Assembly: GCA_947501935.1 (NCBI GenBank)
Contig: CANMXU010000039.1
Coordinates: forward strand, 1-34,029
Length of the DNA: 34,029 bases
Direction: 5' to 3'
Source: an uncultured Alteromonadaceae bacterium
GTDB lineage: Bacteria > Pseudomonadota > Gammaproteobacteria > Enterobacterales > Alteromonadaceae
The notes beneath the pieces are model-generated. The model worked only from the letters and a program-made list of their open reading frames with translations, searched no databases and was not told where the DNA came from. The position numbers and the translations under genes are program-made. Below, piece by piece: positions 8,107 to 17,459 of the stretch. Positions within the stretch are counted from its first letter, which is position 1. Each line of letters begins with the position of its first letter.

Positions 8107-9597
8107 TTACCAAAAACTACCTTCCTGATTAATGTTTTGGCGATAGTCTAACAGTTGTTTTGTTAATGAATTAACAATGTTTGGATGACCAACAGCAAGG
8201 TCATAACTTTCTGTTAAATCTTGCTCAACATTAAACAACAAAGGTGATTTTAAAGAGGCCTCATAGCCATAATCATCTTGTAGCTGAGAATAGGTAGACG
8301 TGAGCAATTTCCACGCCCCTACTCTAATGGCAGTAGGCTCGTTATGTATGCCAGAATAAATGAATTTAAAGGGAGAAGGCTGTTTATTGAGTTTTGAATT
8401 TAGATATCCACTGATATCACGACCATCAATTGTTCTATCGGCAGGCAAAGGCGTGTCTGTTAAAGAAAATATTGTAGGTAATATATCAAGCGTACTCACT
8501 GGTGCTTGGCTGAGCTTGCCACTATCAATCGTACCCGGCCAATAAAAAATCCCCGGCACTCTATGACCTCCTTCCCAATTTGAGCCCTTACCGTCTCTAA
8601 ATGGCATTGCATAGCCAACATCTAAACGAACATTACCGTATCGTCGATGATCCTGTCTGTGAAACTTAACCCAAGGACCATTATCAGATGAAAAAACAAC
8701 CAAGGTATTTTTTTGAATTCCTGCTTTATCAATAGCAGCTAATACTCTAGCCACTGAATGATCGATTTCTGCCATCACATCTCCTAACAAGCCCCGACGA
8801 GATTTACCTTTAAAGTTTGGTGATACATGAAGGCCTAAATGCGGTTGATTAAAAGCGACATAAGCAAAAAATGGCACTTCTTTATTCTTGTCAATAAATT
8901 CAACAACCTTGTCTGTATACAAAGCTGTTAATTGTTCAGAGAGAGCGATATTGCTAGGCAAGTTTGTTACTAGTTCTTTATAGCCGGCAAAAGTTTTGTT
9001 GTCCTGAATTTCTGCGGCTTTATCGCTCGTTAATAAGCGAGCATTAACATAGTCATGAGATACATTTGTCCCTATCCACTGCTCAAAACCATGAGCTAAA
9101 GGTAGGCTATTTGGGGTCATGTTATTCAACTTATTTGGGCTACCTAAGTGCCATTTGCCAAACATAGCGGTACGATAACCTTGGCTTTTTAAACCTTCTG
9201 CAATGGTAATTTCATTTGGGTGAAGGTAACGGGGATGGTCTGGGCCGATAACCCAGCTACCAAGCCCTGAACGGCCTGGAACTCTACCGGTTAATAATGA
9301 ATAGCGAGAGGCACTACATGCTGGAGAGCTGGTATAAAATTGACTAAAACTGGTGCCGTTATACGCTAACTGACTAATCGTAGGTGTGGATATGGTTGGG
9401 TTACCATGATGAGCATAATCACCATAACCACTATCATCTAAATATATAATAACAATATTAGGTTGGTCCAATGCTTCTCTAATTACATTTTCTCTTTTTT
9501 CAATTCCTGTACAAGCGGCTAAAATCGATAAACTCAATGGTAATAAGACTAGCTTGTAAAAAAAACGACAAAATGTAAAAAATTTTAATAAAGACAT
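8107..9597 (-). CDS. S1 sulfatase, lipoprotein
   Basis: This is a formylglycine-dependent sulfate ester hydrolase of about 496 residues. It begins with a lipoprotein signal ending LSILAAC, so it should be lipid-anchored; the residue after the Cys is Thr, not Asp, which favours the outer membrane. Metal-binding YLDDSGYGD follows at about 52-60. The formylglycine motif is CSAS-R (C94 from the ATG), the CxAxR variant. GKWHLG and SSDNGPW are also present. A GTG three codons upstream (9606) is an alternative start; neither has a strong ribosome-binding site. It sits 120 bases after the sulfatase at 9727-11265 on the same strand, so the two are probably co-transcribed. The sulfated sugar cannot be named from sequence alone; the setting favours N-acetylhexosamine sulfate or a sulfated neighbouring sugar. 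Confidence 0.9.
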   Translation of the reverse strand: MSLLKFFTFCRFFYKLVLLPLSLSILAACTGIEKRENVIREALDQPNIVIIYLDDSGYGDYAHHGNPTISTPTISQLAYNGTSFSQFYTSSPACSASRYSLLTGRVPGRSGLGSWVIGPDHPRYLHPNEITIAEGLKSQGYRTAMFGKWHLGSPNKLNNMTPNSLPLAHGFEQWIGTNVSHDYVNARLLTSDKAAEIQDNKTFAGYKELVTNLPSNIALSEQLTALYTDKVVEFIDKNKEVPFFAYVAFNQPHLGLHVSPNFKGKSRRGLLGDVMAEIDHSVARVLAAIDKAGIQKNTLVVFSSDNGPWVKFHRQDHRRYGNVRLDVGYAMPFRDGKGSNWEGGHRVPGIFYWPGTIDSGKLSQAPVSTLDILPTIFSLTDTPLPADRTIDGRDISGYLNSKLNKQPSPFKFIYSGIHNEPTAIRVGAWKLLTSTYSQLQDDYGYEASLKSPLLFNVEQDLTESYDLAVGHPNIVNSLTKQLLDYRQNINQEGSFW

Positions 9598-9726
9598 ATC
9601 ACGCACAATACTCGTTACCTAATTATAAAAAATTATTGAGAAGTGAAGTATCTACTTTTAAGTACGTGTGGCTACGTTTAGATACATCACTTTAATTCTA
9701 CAGATCAACAGACCCCAAGCTACTAA

Positions 9727-11265
9727 TTACTTTAAGGCACTCTTTTCCATTTCCACTTTCCATAGCTTATGTTGAGCTTTTAATCGAGCAACTACATCAG
9801 GATATTGGGTAATAAGATTATTAGACTCTGAAATGTCTTCATCTAAGTTGTACAGATACTCACCTCTTTTTAAATTAAACCCTTCAAAATTTGCACTTTT
9901 CACATCCCTAATCCCATGTAGCTTCCACTTACCTTCGCGAACGGCCCATTCCTTATCTGTATCCCAATATAAGGCTTTCTGCGCTGATGTACTAACATCA
10001 CCTTTTAACAGACTAACTAAGCTTTTTCCGTCTGATTCAAAGGGTGCTTTAACGTCTGCCAATTCAAATAGGGTTGGCATTATATCTAACGAGCTAACCA
10101 CACTCTCAATGCTGTTCATTTTTTGTAGATGCTTAGGCATAGTTACAATCATAGGAATGCGAACTCCCCCTTCTTGCAACGTATACTTACTACCTTTAAG
10201 CGGTCCGTTACTCGCGTAAATAGGGGTACTTCCACCATTATCACTTATATAAATAATCACGGTGTTTTCTTTCAGCCCTAATTTTTCAAGCTCAGCAGTG
10301 AGTTTACCTATTTCAGTATCTAAGTAGCTTAATTGGCCAAGATACAGTTTTCGTCCTTGAGGATTATTAGGATAACGGCCTTGCTTGTACCACTCTAAAT
10401 AACTTTGCCCTGATGCAGGCTCCCAGTCAGCAAGAGGTGTTAAGTTGTGTTTTTTTAAGTATTCATCAGGTAATTGATGAGTAAAGTTGTGAACCGCATT
10501 AAACGACAGCTGCAGGAAAAAGGGCTTGTTTTGATTATCGCGCACAAAACCTCGGGCCGCTTTTCCAAACAACTCTGTTGAAAACCCTTTAGGTGATACT
10601 TTAGACTTTCCTAACCACATACTTCCATACTCAAGACTTTGGTAATATCCGGTTTTGTTTGCTTTGGCTGCTTTTCTAAACGCCTTTTCTTTTACATCAG
10701 AATGTATTAAATAATGTTTACGGCCATTACCTGCCCCATAAAAATAGTCAAAGCCGTGATTTAAAGGAAAACTACGATTGTCTGGAGTAGCTGTTGGCCC
10801 AGATCCGTAATGAAATTTCCCTACATAGCCAGTGGTATAGCCAGCAGTTTTAAGCCCTTCGGCAATAGTCGTTTTAACTTTATCTAAACCAGTGCCGCCA
10901 TACCAATAAGTACCGTAACGTTGCTGGTAGTTACCGCTAATTAACCCTAACCGAGAAGCATTGCAAATAGGTGCGGTAACATATGCTTGGCTAAAGTAGC
11001 TACCTTCTTGTACTAAACGATCTAAATTAGGTGTGGCAAGGTCACTTTCAAACCCTAAGGCTCCTATATCAGCGTAGCCATGATCATCGCCAACAAGAAG
11101 CACTATATTCAAGGGCTTATTTGGTGCACTATTCGTTTCATTTAAATTATTGGTACAGCCCATTAAAAAAAGTAAAGCAAGTAGACATAATCCCGCTTGT
11201 ATTCGACATTGTATTGGCATCGGTTCAACCCATTTTTTAATTAATACTTTCATTAAGTAGCTCAT
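9727..11265 (-). CDS. S1 sulfatase, lipoprotein
   Basis: This is a second lipid-anchored S1 sulfatase (up to 512 residues). The lipobox is LLFLMGC, with Cys at residue 37 of the long form. Metal ligands lie in LVGDDHGYAD, the formylglycine motif is CNASR (C101, CxAxR type), and the ISDNGGS segment supplies the later metal ligands. The usual GKWHLG is replaced by GKFHYGS, keeping Lys and His. Start choice is open: the ATG at 11265 has no clear ribosome-binding site, the ATG at 11253 has GAG 7 bases upstream, and the ATG at 11220 gives the most typical short lipoprotein signal. It is likely the first gene of a pair with 8107-9597. Its own promoter must lie in 11266-11523, which holds no gene. 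Confidence 0.9.
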   Translation of the reverse strand: MSYLMKVLIKKWVEPMPIQCRIQAGLCLLALLFLMGCTNNLNETNSAPNKPLNIVLLVGDDHGYADIGALGFESDLATPNLDRLVQEGSYFSQAYVTAPICNASRLGLISGNYQQRYGTYWYGGTGLDKVKTTIAEGLKTAGYTTGYVGKFHYGSGPTATPDNRSFPLNHGFDYFYGAGNGRKHYLIHSDVKEKAFRKAAKANKTGYYQSLEYGSMWLGKSKVSPKGFSTELFGKAARGFVRDNQNKPFFLQLSFNAVHNFTHQLPDEYLKKHNLTPLADWEPASGQSYLEWYKQGRYPNNPQGRKLYLGQLSYLDTEIGKLTAELEKLGLKENTVIIYISDNGGSTPIYASNGPLKGSKYTLQEGGVRIPMIVTMPKHLQKMNSIESVVSSLDIMPTLFELADVKAPFESDGKSLVSLLKGDVSTSAQKALYWDTDKEWAVREGKWKLHGIRDVKSANFEGFNLKRGEYLYNLDEDISESNNLITQYPDVVARLKAQHKLWKVEMEKSALK

Positions 11266-11523
11266 AATTTCGAATGCTATATACAGGAAAGCAAATGTAA
11301 TCAGAAGGTTCGGTAATATTATTTAAACCTTTGCCGCCACTGAAAATTATAAGTACAAGTTTAATCATTTTTGATTTAGGTATTATCCATCTATTTAATC
11401 TTTGAGTAACTCAGGAAATCCCTAATAGATGCATAGGAATAATTTCGCCGCTAAATAACTGACCGCATATGGTAAACGTCTTAAAGCTGTAAACACATTT
11501 AAGAATGACATACACGAACCCAA

Positions 11524-11551
11524 AAAAGCCACGTTTAACAACGTGGCTTTT
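11524..11551 (-). terminator. Rho-independent terminator after the LamG-GH18 gene
   Basis: AAAAGCCACGTT (11524-11535) pairs perfectly with AACGTGGCTTTT (11540-11551) across a TAAC loop. On the minus strand the stem is followed by six T residues. It lies 26 bases beyond the stop of the GH18 gene at 11577-13325 and separates that gene from the two sulfatases further on. This means the sulfatase pair is expressed from its own promoter in the otherwise gene-free stretch 11266-11523. Confidence 0.85.
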
Positions 11552-11576
11552 CCATTTTATTCAAGCAGAAAGTTGA

Positions 11577-13325
11577 TTAATTAAGATTTACACCAATTGT
11601 TTCATTTGCTGCTTTTATAAGAGATTTAGGATCCGACGCTAAAACATCTTGAGCGACTTCCCAGAACATCACACCTCCAAAACCATTTTCTTTTGTATAC
11701 TTGGTTTTATTTACGATAGTATCAATACCATTAAAATAATAGGTAAGGCCATTTGCTGGATATACGTAGGTATCATCGCTTGGCTGTAACATTGGGATAT
11801 CTGCCACAATACTTTTATAAACGAGAGCAGCAGGAGCTTCGCCTGATGCATTGCGCCCAAAAGCAGGTAGCCCAAGGATCAATTTATTGTTATCTAATCC
11901 TGCAGTAATCCAATTATTAGCTGCGTTAGTCAACTGTGTCAGAGAAAATTGAGTCCCTGCCACAGGATTGACAGAGCCATATGTCATAAGTTGCGTGTAA
12001 TCAGCATACTGGTTCATAGCGTTCGCCATATCTTCATAGTAACTTACATTTACTGCCGTTGTAATCATCAAATCGGGGGCTGCAGCTTGGTTCTTGATAG
12101 GGTCGCCAGGATCCGCAGGGTCATTATTAGCATTGTCAAATAATGTACGCATTTCTTCTAATAATGCCTGGTAGTGATCAACATCTATCACGCCCTCCCA
12201 ATTAATATCTACCCCATGAAGGTTATTATCTAAGACCAACTTTTTCATCCCAAGAATAATACCTCTGCGCTTGGCAACGGTATCTGTACCGGCATTCATA
12301 TGATTAGAGGCAGCACCACCACCACCACCGAAAGTGACAAGTATCTTAGTATTAGTGCCTGCAGTAGTTACCCAACCTCTTATTCTATCTATGTGAGCCT
12401 GAGCATCTGTCAGTGCTAATGGCGTCACACCATCAGTAGCTGGGTCATAATGACCTAAATTACCATCCTCATCTGTGGTAATAGAAAAATAAATCATATG
12501 GGTCAATTTTTCTGCAAGCGCGACGCCCGTAGCATCTGAGATTGCTCCTCTCATTCTGTAACTAGGAAAATACCCTGTCAGTAATTGACGCTGATAATCC
12601 AACGCTATTACCTCCCCCGTATAAGCCGTGCCTTGTGCTGGAGCTGGTGCAGGTGCCACTGAATTAGCGGTTAAGTAATCTTCAAAGTCCCAGTTAAGTA
12701 CTAAGTTTGAAGCGAATGGGTGTGCGTTGGTTACCGTAGTATCACGCCATGTTTTCATCGTGTTGTTAGGAACGAGTGCATCCCAGACTCTAACATTATC
12801 CATTTTTCCATTAAACTTATTAGCGCCAACTAGAAAGCTAGCACTGGTATTCGGTGAAGTCGTGGGAAATGAAGAACAACTCGAACAATTTTCTGTGCTT
12901 TGACGAACACCATTCACAAAAATTCTTATAGGGTCAGTCCTGCCAGCTTTGTAATTCATGGCAACATGATACCATTTGTCCGTTTTTAACTTATTACTAA
13001 GCTTAGTACGAACCCAGGTATTAGAGCCATTTGCCACTATCGCATAGAGCTGACCATTATTCATCGACAACACGGTTCGATTAGATGAGGTATCGGCCTG
13101 CCCCATTATATTAGTCCAGCTGGTTAATGAATCTAGATAAATATCCGCTTCGTATGTCAGCTCCACGGCTGAGTTAATTTCAGAGACATTAGCGGTCTTG
13201 ATTTGTGACCCCGTCAAATTAGAATAGTAGCCACTTTGTGCCATCGCCAAATTGCTAAATAGCAATGACGCTAGTGCCAACATTTTAAACTTTCGAGTTA
13301 TTTGATTATGTGAAAACATGCACAT
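11577..13325 (-). CDS. LamG + GH18-type protein with altered catalytic motif (HGVDINWE)
   Basis: This is a secreted 582-residue protein: signal peptide to about residue 30 (LLFSNLAMAQ), a LamG/concanavalin-like lectin domain (about 45-220, with GQADTSSNRTVLSMNNGQLY and RIFVNGV), then a GH18 TIM barrel (about 245-575). GH18 enzymes cut beta-1,4 bonds next to GlcNAc (chitinases, endo-beta-N-acetylglucosaminidases). The normal DxxDxDxE here reads H370-G-V-D373-I-N375-W-E377: the acid E377 remains, but the Asp that orients the substrate acetamido group is Asn and the first Asp is His. The usual MxYD motif is MTYG (447-450). The C-terminal strand keeps W555 (VMFWE). It is a paralogue of the protein at 18782-20446, which has the intact motif. 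Start ATG 13325 has AGGA 8 bases upstream. It may be an active variant, as in GH85 enzymes with Asn, or a binding protein. Confidence 0.85.
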   Translation of the reverse strand: MCMFSHNQITRKFKMLALASLLFSNLAMAQSGYYSNLTGSQIKTANVSEINSAVELTYEADIYLDSLTSWTNIMGQADTSSNRTVLSMNNGQLYAIVANGSNTWVRTKLSNKLKTDKWYHVAMNYKAGRTDPIRIFVNGVRQSTENCSSCSSFPTTSPNTSASFLVGANKFNGKMDNVRVWDALVPNNTMKTWRDTTVTNAHPFASNLVLNWDFEDYLTANSVAPAPAPAQGTAYTGEVIALDYQRQLLTGYFPSYRMRGAISDATGVALAEKLTHMIYFSITTDEDGNLGHYDPATDGVTPLALTDAQAHIDRIRGWVTTAGTNTKILVTFGGGGGAASNHMNAGTDTVAKRRGIILGMKKLVLDNNLHGVDINWEGVIDVDHYQALLEEMRTLFDNANNDPADPGDPIKNQAAAPDLMITTAVNVSYYEDMANAMNQYADYTQLMTYGSVNPVAGTQFSLTQLTNAANNWITAGLDNNKLILGLPAFGRNASGEAPAALVYKSIVADIPMLQPSDDTYVYPANGLTYYFNGIDTIVNKTKYTKENGFGGVMFWEVAQDVLASDPKSLIKAANETIGVNLN

Positions 13326-13862
13326 ACTTTGATTCCTATTTAGTTATTTTTAATCACTAGTTGTTATCCATAGTCTTCTTTTTCCATTTTGCTTAATGCA
13401 AACTCTTATCAGATAAAAATCCAACAATAATAAACTCGCACTTTTTTAGCACTATTAGTACATGTGAAAACCTCAATTTCATCATCAGTTTTAGCCTACT
13501 TGCAGTTCGATGTCGCGAAGACTAATGGGATTAGATTTTGGCAAGAATAGTTGATTCAACCAGTTTAAACTGACAGTTAAAGTGCGCCCAGTCCTACATA
13601 ACATAAATACATTGTTAAGTTATAGTGTTGAAGTTGGGAATATTAGGGGAAGTTGAACTCTTAGGTATGTTTTTGCCGCATAGGTTTGTTTTTTATACAA
13701 GATATAGTGACTGATGTGTGGTATTCCCCATAAAATCACTATGCGAGAAAACGTTTTCCTTGATTGAAATGCTTTTAATTCGAACAAAACTCATACTCGA
13801 AAGATCAGCAGACCCTATTACCTTTTTCTTAAATTTAAATCCTTTTATAAGGCTTACTACTT
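13326..13862. promoter_or_regulatory. Divergent promoter region, GH18 / sulfatase
   Basis: This 537-bp stretch separates the minus-strand GH18 gene from the plus-strand sulfatase and must hold both promoters. An open frame at 13718-13948 overlaps the sulfatase start and has no protein-like features. The only strong signal I see is the palindrome listed separately at 13747-13758. Confidence 0.4.
13747..13758. promoter_or_regulatory. Candidate LacI-family operator GAAAACGTTTTC
   Basis: This is a perfect 12-bp palindrome with a central CG, 105 bases upstream of the sulfatase start at 13863. LacI-family sugar regulators commonly bind CG-centred palindromes of this kind. No LacI-family gene is in the window, so the regulator would be encoded elsewhere. 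Confidence 0.35.
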
Positions 13863-15305
13863 ATGCTAAAACTCGAAGGCTTGAACCTTTCAAGGAGTTT
13901 ATTAATATTTTCCTTAGCTTTTTTGCAGATACATACTGTGCTTGCTGATAACAGCTCGCCTCCAAATATCATATTGGTTTTCTTAGATGATGCTGGTTAT
14001 GGTGACTTTGGGTTAACCGGAGCTTCAACACCAACACCCCATATTGATAAATTGGCAAAATCAGGGGTTCAATTCACTGACTTTCAAGTAGCTTCTCCTG
14101 TTTGTTCAAATTCACGAGCAGCATTACTAACAGGAAGATATCCCTATAGATATAGCTTTAAAGATGTGATGAGGGATACCGATTCAACAGGGTTACCACA
14201 AAAAGAGCAAACCATTGCAGAAATGCTGCAAAGTCGTGGTTATAAAACACACTTGTTTGGCAAGTGGCATTTAGGTCATGTAGAAGGAGCCTTACCGACA
14301 AATCACGGCTTTGATGAGTATTATGGCATTCCTTATTCAAATGATATGTGGAAATACCGTCGTGACGAAAAAGCGTTAGATCCAACGGATGAGCAAGCAT
14401 ATAAGTATGTAGCAAACAGCAAATTAGTACCGCTTCCGATTTATCAAGGTAATAAAATTATCAAAGCCAGTACAACACCTTCAGATCAGAAGGTATTTAC
14501 GAAAACCTTCACAGATAGAACAATTGATGTCATCAATAATCAGTCTGATTCACCATTTTTTATATACTTACCATATAGTTCTACACATATCCCATTATTT
14601 GTTAGTGACGATATGAAAGGCAAGTCTGGTGGCAATTTATACCGTGATGTGATTAATGAAATTGACCATTCAATGGGTAGAATATCCGCAGCATTGAAAG
14701 CTAACAATATAGAAGAAAATACAATTATTATATTTACTTCAGATAATGGCCCTTGGTTAAAATTTGGTGATCATGCTGGCTCTAGTGGGAAGTTTCGTGG
14801 AGGAAAAAGCAATAGTTTTGAGGGTGGCGTTAGAGTTTTCAGTTTTATGTCATGGCCAAATAAACTTAAAGCAGGCACCGTTATTGATGAACCCATAATG
14901 ACCATTGATCTTTTACCAACCTTTGCCGACATTCTCAATATCGAGCCCCAAGGTGAACCATTAGATGGGCGTTCTATTTTACCTATTTTAGAAGGAGATA
15001 AAACAGCATCACCTTTCCCTTATTATTACTATTATGGTGGTAAACTCGAAAGCTTAAGGTATGGAAAGTGGAAACTGCATTTCCCCAGAGAGTACAGGCA
15101 GGCTGATCGAATAGGGAGCGCTGGTTTTGTCGGCACTGAAAAGCGCATTCCTATTGGATGGTCGCTTTATGATATTAAAAATGATGCCAAAGAGTCTGTT
15201 AACTTAGTGAAAAGTCAACCCGCTGTTTTTGATAAGTTACAGACGATGGCAAAAGCATTTGATCAACAACTACAAAGTAACATGCAACCTATTGGTCAAT
15301 ATTAA
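13863..15305 (+). CDS. S1 sulfatase with atypical CSNSR active-site motif
   Basis: This secreted 480-residue sulfatase has a signal peptide to about residue 29 (cut near VLA-DNS). The metal site VFLDDAGYGD is at 39-48. The active-site segment PVCSNSRAALLTGR places Cys at 81, followed by S-N-S-R, so the normally Pro or Ala position (+2) is Asn. GKWHLG, TSDNGPW and the C-terminal YGKWKLHFP strand are all present, so the fold is intact. The start ATG has AAGG about 10 bases upstream. It begins the plus-strand block sulfatase-GH20-GH20-like-GH18 but is followed by its own terminator. A candidate sugar-regulator palindrome lies upstream. Substrate is unknown; the neighbours suggest a sulfated N-acetylhexosamine oligosaccharide. 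Confidence 0.9.
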   Translation: MLKLEGLNLSRSLLIFSLAFLQIHTVLADNSSPPNIILVFLDDAGYGDFGLTGASTPTPHIDKLAKSGVQFTDFQVASPVCSNSRAALLTGRYPYRYSFKDVMRDTDSTGLPQKEQTIAEMLQSRGYKTHLFGKWHLGHVEGALPTNHGFDEYYGIPYSNDMWKYRRDEKALDPTDEQAYKYVANSKLVPLPIYQGNKIIKASTTPSDQKVFTKTFTDRTIDVINNQSDSPFFIYLPYSSTHIPLFVSDDMKGKSGGNLYRDVINEIDHSMGRISAALKANNIEENTIIIFTSDNGPWLKFGDHAGSSGKFRGGKSNSFEGGVRVFSFMSWPNKLKAGTVIDEPIMTIDLLPTFADILNIEPQGEPLDGRSILPILEGDKTASPFPYYYYYGGKLESLRYGKWKLHFPREYRQADRIGSAGFVGTEKRIPIGWSLYDIKNDAKESVNLVKSQPAVFDKLQTMAKAFDQQLQSNMQPIGQY

Positions 15306-15319
15306 GAAATAACTCCTTT

Positions 15320-15351
15320 AATACTGCATAAACCTTGCAGTATTAGTTTTT
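15320..15351 (+). terminator. Rho-independent terminator after sulfatase
   Basis: AATACTGCA (15320-15328) pairs perfectly with TGCAGTATT (15336-15344) across a 7-base loop and is followed by AG and a run of five T residues. It lies 15 bases beyond the sulfatase stop and only 26 bases before the next start, so it probably attenuates rather than fully separates the GH20 gene. Confidence 0.75.
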
Positions 15352-15376
15352 CATTTAAAATTTGAGAATAAACATA

Positions 15377-17035
15377 ATGATAAAAAAAATATTAGGCTTA
15401 TTATTTATATTTACTAGCACACTGATGCTTGAAGCCAACGCCTCTGAAAATGTTAGTATTGTGCCAAAACCCCAGAGCATCACTCTTGACAACTCTGAAT
15501 TTAAGATCACTTCAAAAACTAAAATCACTTTTGTCAAAGAAGCAAAGTCTGTAGCGGTATTAATTAAGGAGTTTTTAGCAACAGGTTCTAGCTTAAAGCT
15601 AAAATATAAGCAATCAAATAGAGCAATAACTAATACTATTCATTTAAGTAAAGACACAAGCCTCGCAAAAGAAGCTTATACACTAAGCATTAACAAAAAA
15701 GGCATTCAGCTTGCTGCTGCTACGGATATTGGCTGGTTTTATGCCTTTCAAAGTTTAAAACAACTTTTTCCTGTAGATTTTGCTTACGCCAACAATAAGC
15801 AAAGTTCAGTGTCTGTACAAGGTTTAGATATTGAAGATGCGCCAAGATTTCGTTGGAGATCTTTCATGTTAGACGAAGCTAGACATTTTAAAGGGACCGA
15901 ACAAGTTAAAAAGTTATTAGATGAAATGGCCATGTTGAAAATGAATGTTTTTCATTGGCATTTAGTCGATGACCAAGGGTGGCGTATTGAAATAAAAAAA
16001 TATCCGAAGCTAACTGAGATTGGCTCAGTACGTAAAAGTAGTCAAGTGGGTCCTTTAAAGTGGGACAGCAATATTAATTCAGGTGAAGTACATGAAGGTT
16101 TTTATACGCAAGAAGACATTAAAGAAATCGTAGATTATGCTCAATCACTAAAAATAACCATTGTACCTGAAATAGGTATGCCAGGTCATTCCGCTGCTGC
16201 GATTGCATCTTACGCGTGGTTAGGAACACATAAAACGCCAATCGACATTCCTACTAAGTTTGGCCAAAGGCACGTGACTGATGTTTACGATGTAACAGAT
16301 CCTAAAGTTTTTGAGTTTATCACCAATGTTTTAGACGAAGTGATGGCACTATTTCCATCTCAAGTGATACATATTGGTGGTGATGAAGTTAAATATAAGC
16401 ATTGGAACAGCTCAGAGCATATTCAAAAATTCATTCAAGATAAAGGACTTGCTGGGCCTGCAGATTTACAAATTTATTTTACTAATCAAGTATCCCAATA
16501 CCTAAATTCAAAAAATCGTAGCATGATGGGTTGGAATGATATTTTAGGCCAAAAAATACATGATTATCATAATGACGAAGACAACAAAACCAGTGTCAAA
16601 CTTTCATTAGACACTGTGGTTCATTTTTGGAAAGGTGATGTTTCGCTTGCTACTCAAGCGGCAAGTGATGGTTATGATATTGTGAATTCATTTCACAAAT
16701 ATACTTACCTTGACTATAACTATGAAAAAACACCGCTATCTAAAGCTTACTCATTTGACCCAATACCTGATGGACTCGCTGAAAAATATCATCACAAAGT
16801 TGTCGGCATGGGGACTCAAATGTGGAGTGAATGGATCCCTACCGTAGGACAAATGGATTATATGATTTTTCCAAGAATAGCGGCTTATGCTGAAATTGCT
16901 TGGACAGAAAAAGAAAATAAAAACTTTAAAGAATTTCAACAGCGTCTGAAAAATCTACACACACGGTGGGATCTAAAAGGCATTTACTACGCACCTAATT
17001 CTGATGTCGAAAAGCAAATCAACGAAACTAAGTAA
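15377..17035 (+). CDS. GH20 beta-N-acetylhexosaminidase
   Basis: This exo-acting enzyme removes terminal GlcNAc or GalNAc from oligosaccharides by substrate-assisted catalysis. It is 552 residues from the ATG at 15377, which has GAGA 9 bases upstream; a TTG at 15362 is unlikely. The signal peptide runs to about residue 24 (LEANAS-EN). The N-terminal GH20b-type domain follows (VPKPQSITL, then the LAAATDIGWFYAFQSLKQL segment). The catalytic barrel starts at APRFRWRSFMLDEARHF and contains DDQGWRIE, EIGMPGHS and the catalytic pair D336-E337 in HIGGDEVKYKHW. Aromatic MGTQMWSEW closes the active site. No lipobox is present, so it is periplasmic or secreted. It sits between a sulfatase and the short GH20-like gene at 17460 and would act after desulfation of the non-reducing end. 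Confidence 0.93.
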   Translation: MIKKILGLLFIFTSTLMLEANASENVSIVPKPQSITLDNSEFKITSKTKITFVKEAKSVAVLIKEFLATGSSLKLKYKQSNRAITNTIHLSKDTSLAKEAYTLSINKKGIQLAAATDIGWFYAFQSLKQLFPVDFAYANNKQSSVSVQGLDIEDAPRFRWRSFMLDEARHFKGTEQVKKLLDEMAMLKMNVFHWHLVDDQGWRIEIKKYPKLTEIGSVRKSSQVGPLKWDSNINSGEVHEGFYTQEDIKEIVDYAQSLKITIVPEIGMPGHSAAAIASYAWLGTHKTPIDIPTKFGQRHVTDVYDVTDPKVFEFITNVLDEVMALFPSQVIHIGGDEVKYKHWNSSEHIQKFIQDKGLAGPADLQIYFTNQVSQYLNSKNRSMMGWNDILGQKIHDYHNDEDNKTSVKLSLDTVVHFWKGDVSLATQAASDGYDIVNSFHKYTYLDYNYEKTPLSKAYSFDPIPDGLAEKYHHKVVGMGTQMWSEWIPTVGQMDYMIFPRIAAYAEIAWTEKENKNFKEFQQRLKNLHTRWDLKGIYYAPNSDVEKQINETK

Positions 17036-17054
17036 TATTATTAGCAATTAAACA

Positions 17055-17126
17055 CATGTAGCTCAGACTTAACCTGACACTCCAGCATTTAATAACGGGG
17101 CTTATCTGATAAGTTTGAGCTACATG
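17055..17126. repeat. Long imperfect inverted repeat
   Basis: Arms of 17 bases at 17055-17071 (CATGTAGCTCAGACTTA) and 17110-17126 are complementary with a single mismatch (G opposite T, a wobble in RNA). They are separated by 38 bases. It follows the GH20 stop by 20 bases. No T-run follows, so this may be a structured 3' end or a small palindromic element. The rest of 17127-17459 shows no gene, only the promoter space of the next gene, which has CAGGGA 8 bases before its start codon. Confidence 0.6.
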
Positions 17127-17459
17127 AACCATTCAAAACAGGTTATGAAAACTTAACCTTTCTCCAAAGCTGACACTGCAAAGCTGATGTAATTAACAAA
17201 TGATTCAGTTAAACGCATGACTTGTCAGACGTTCTTTCTTTATCAATCGCATAAGTGAACACTGAGCAATTAAACCAGTTATCACTGATAGAAAAATTTT
17301 TTCTTTAGCATGATGATTATGAATACATGAAATTATCCGCTCAAGACATTAATTATCAAAGATATTAAACATAACTAAATATTTTTAACAGAATGTATGA
17401 ATATGAATACGTTACGTTAATCCAGTTATCAACATAACTTATAACTCCAGGGAATTTAT

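Noticed and set aside
13718..13948. Small open frame before the sulfatase
   Set aside because: It overlaps the sulfatase start in another frame, lacks a ribosome-binding site and has no protein-like features.
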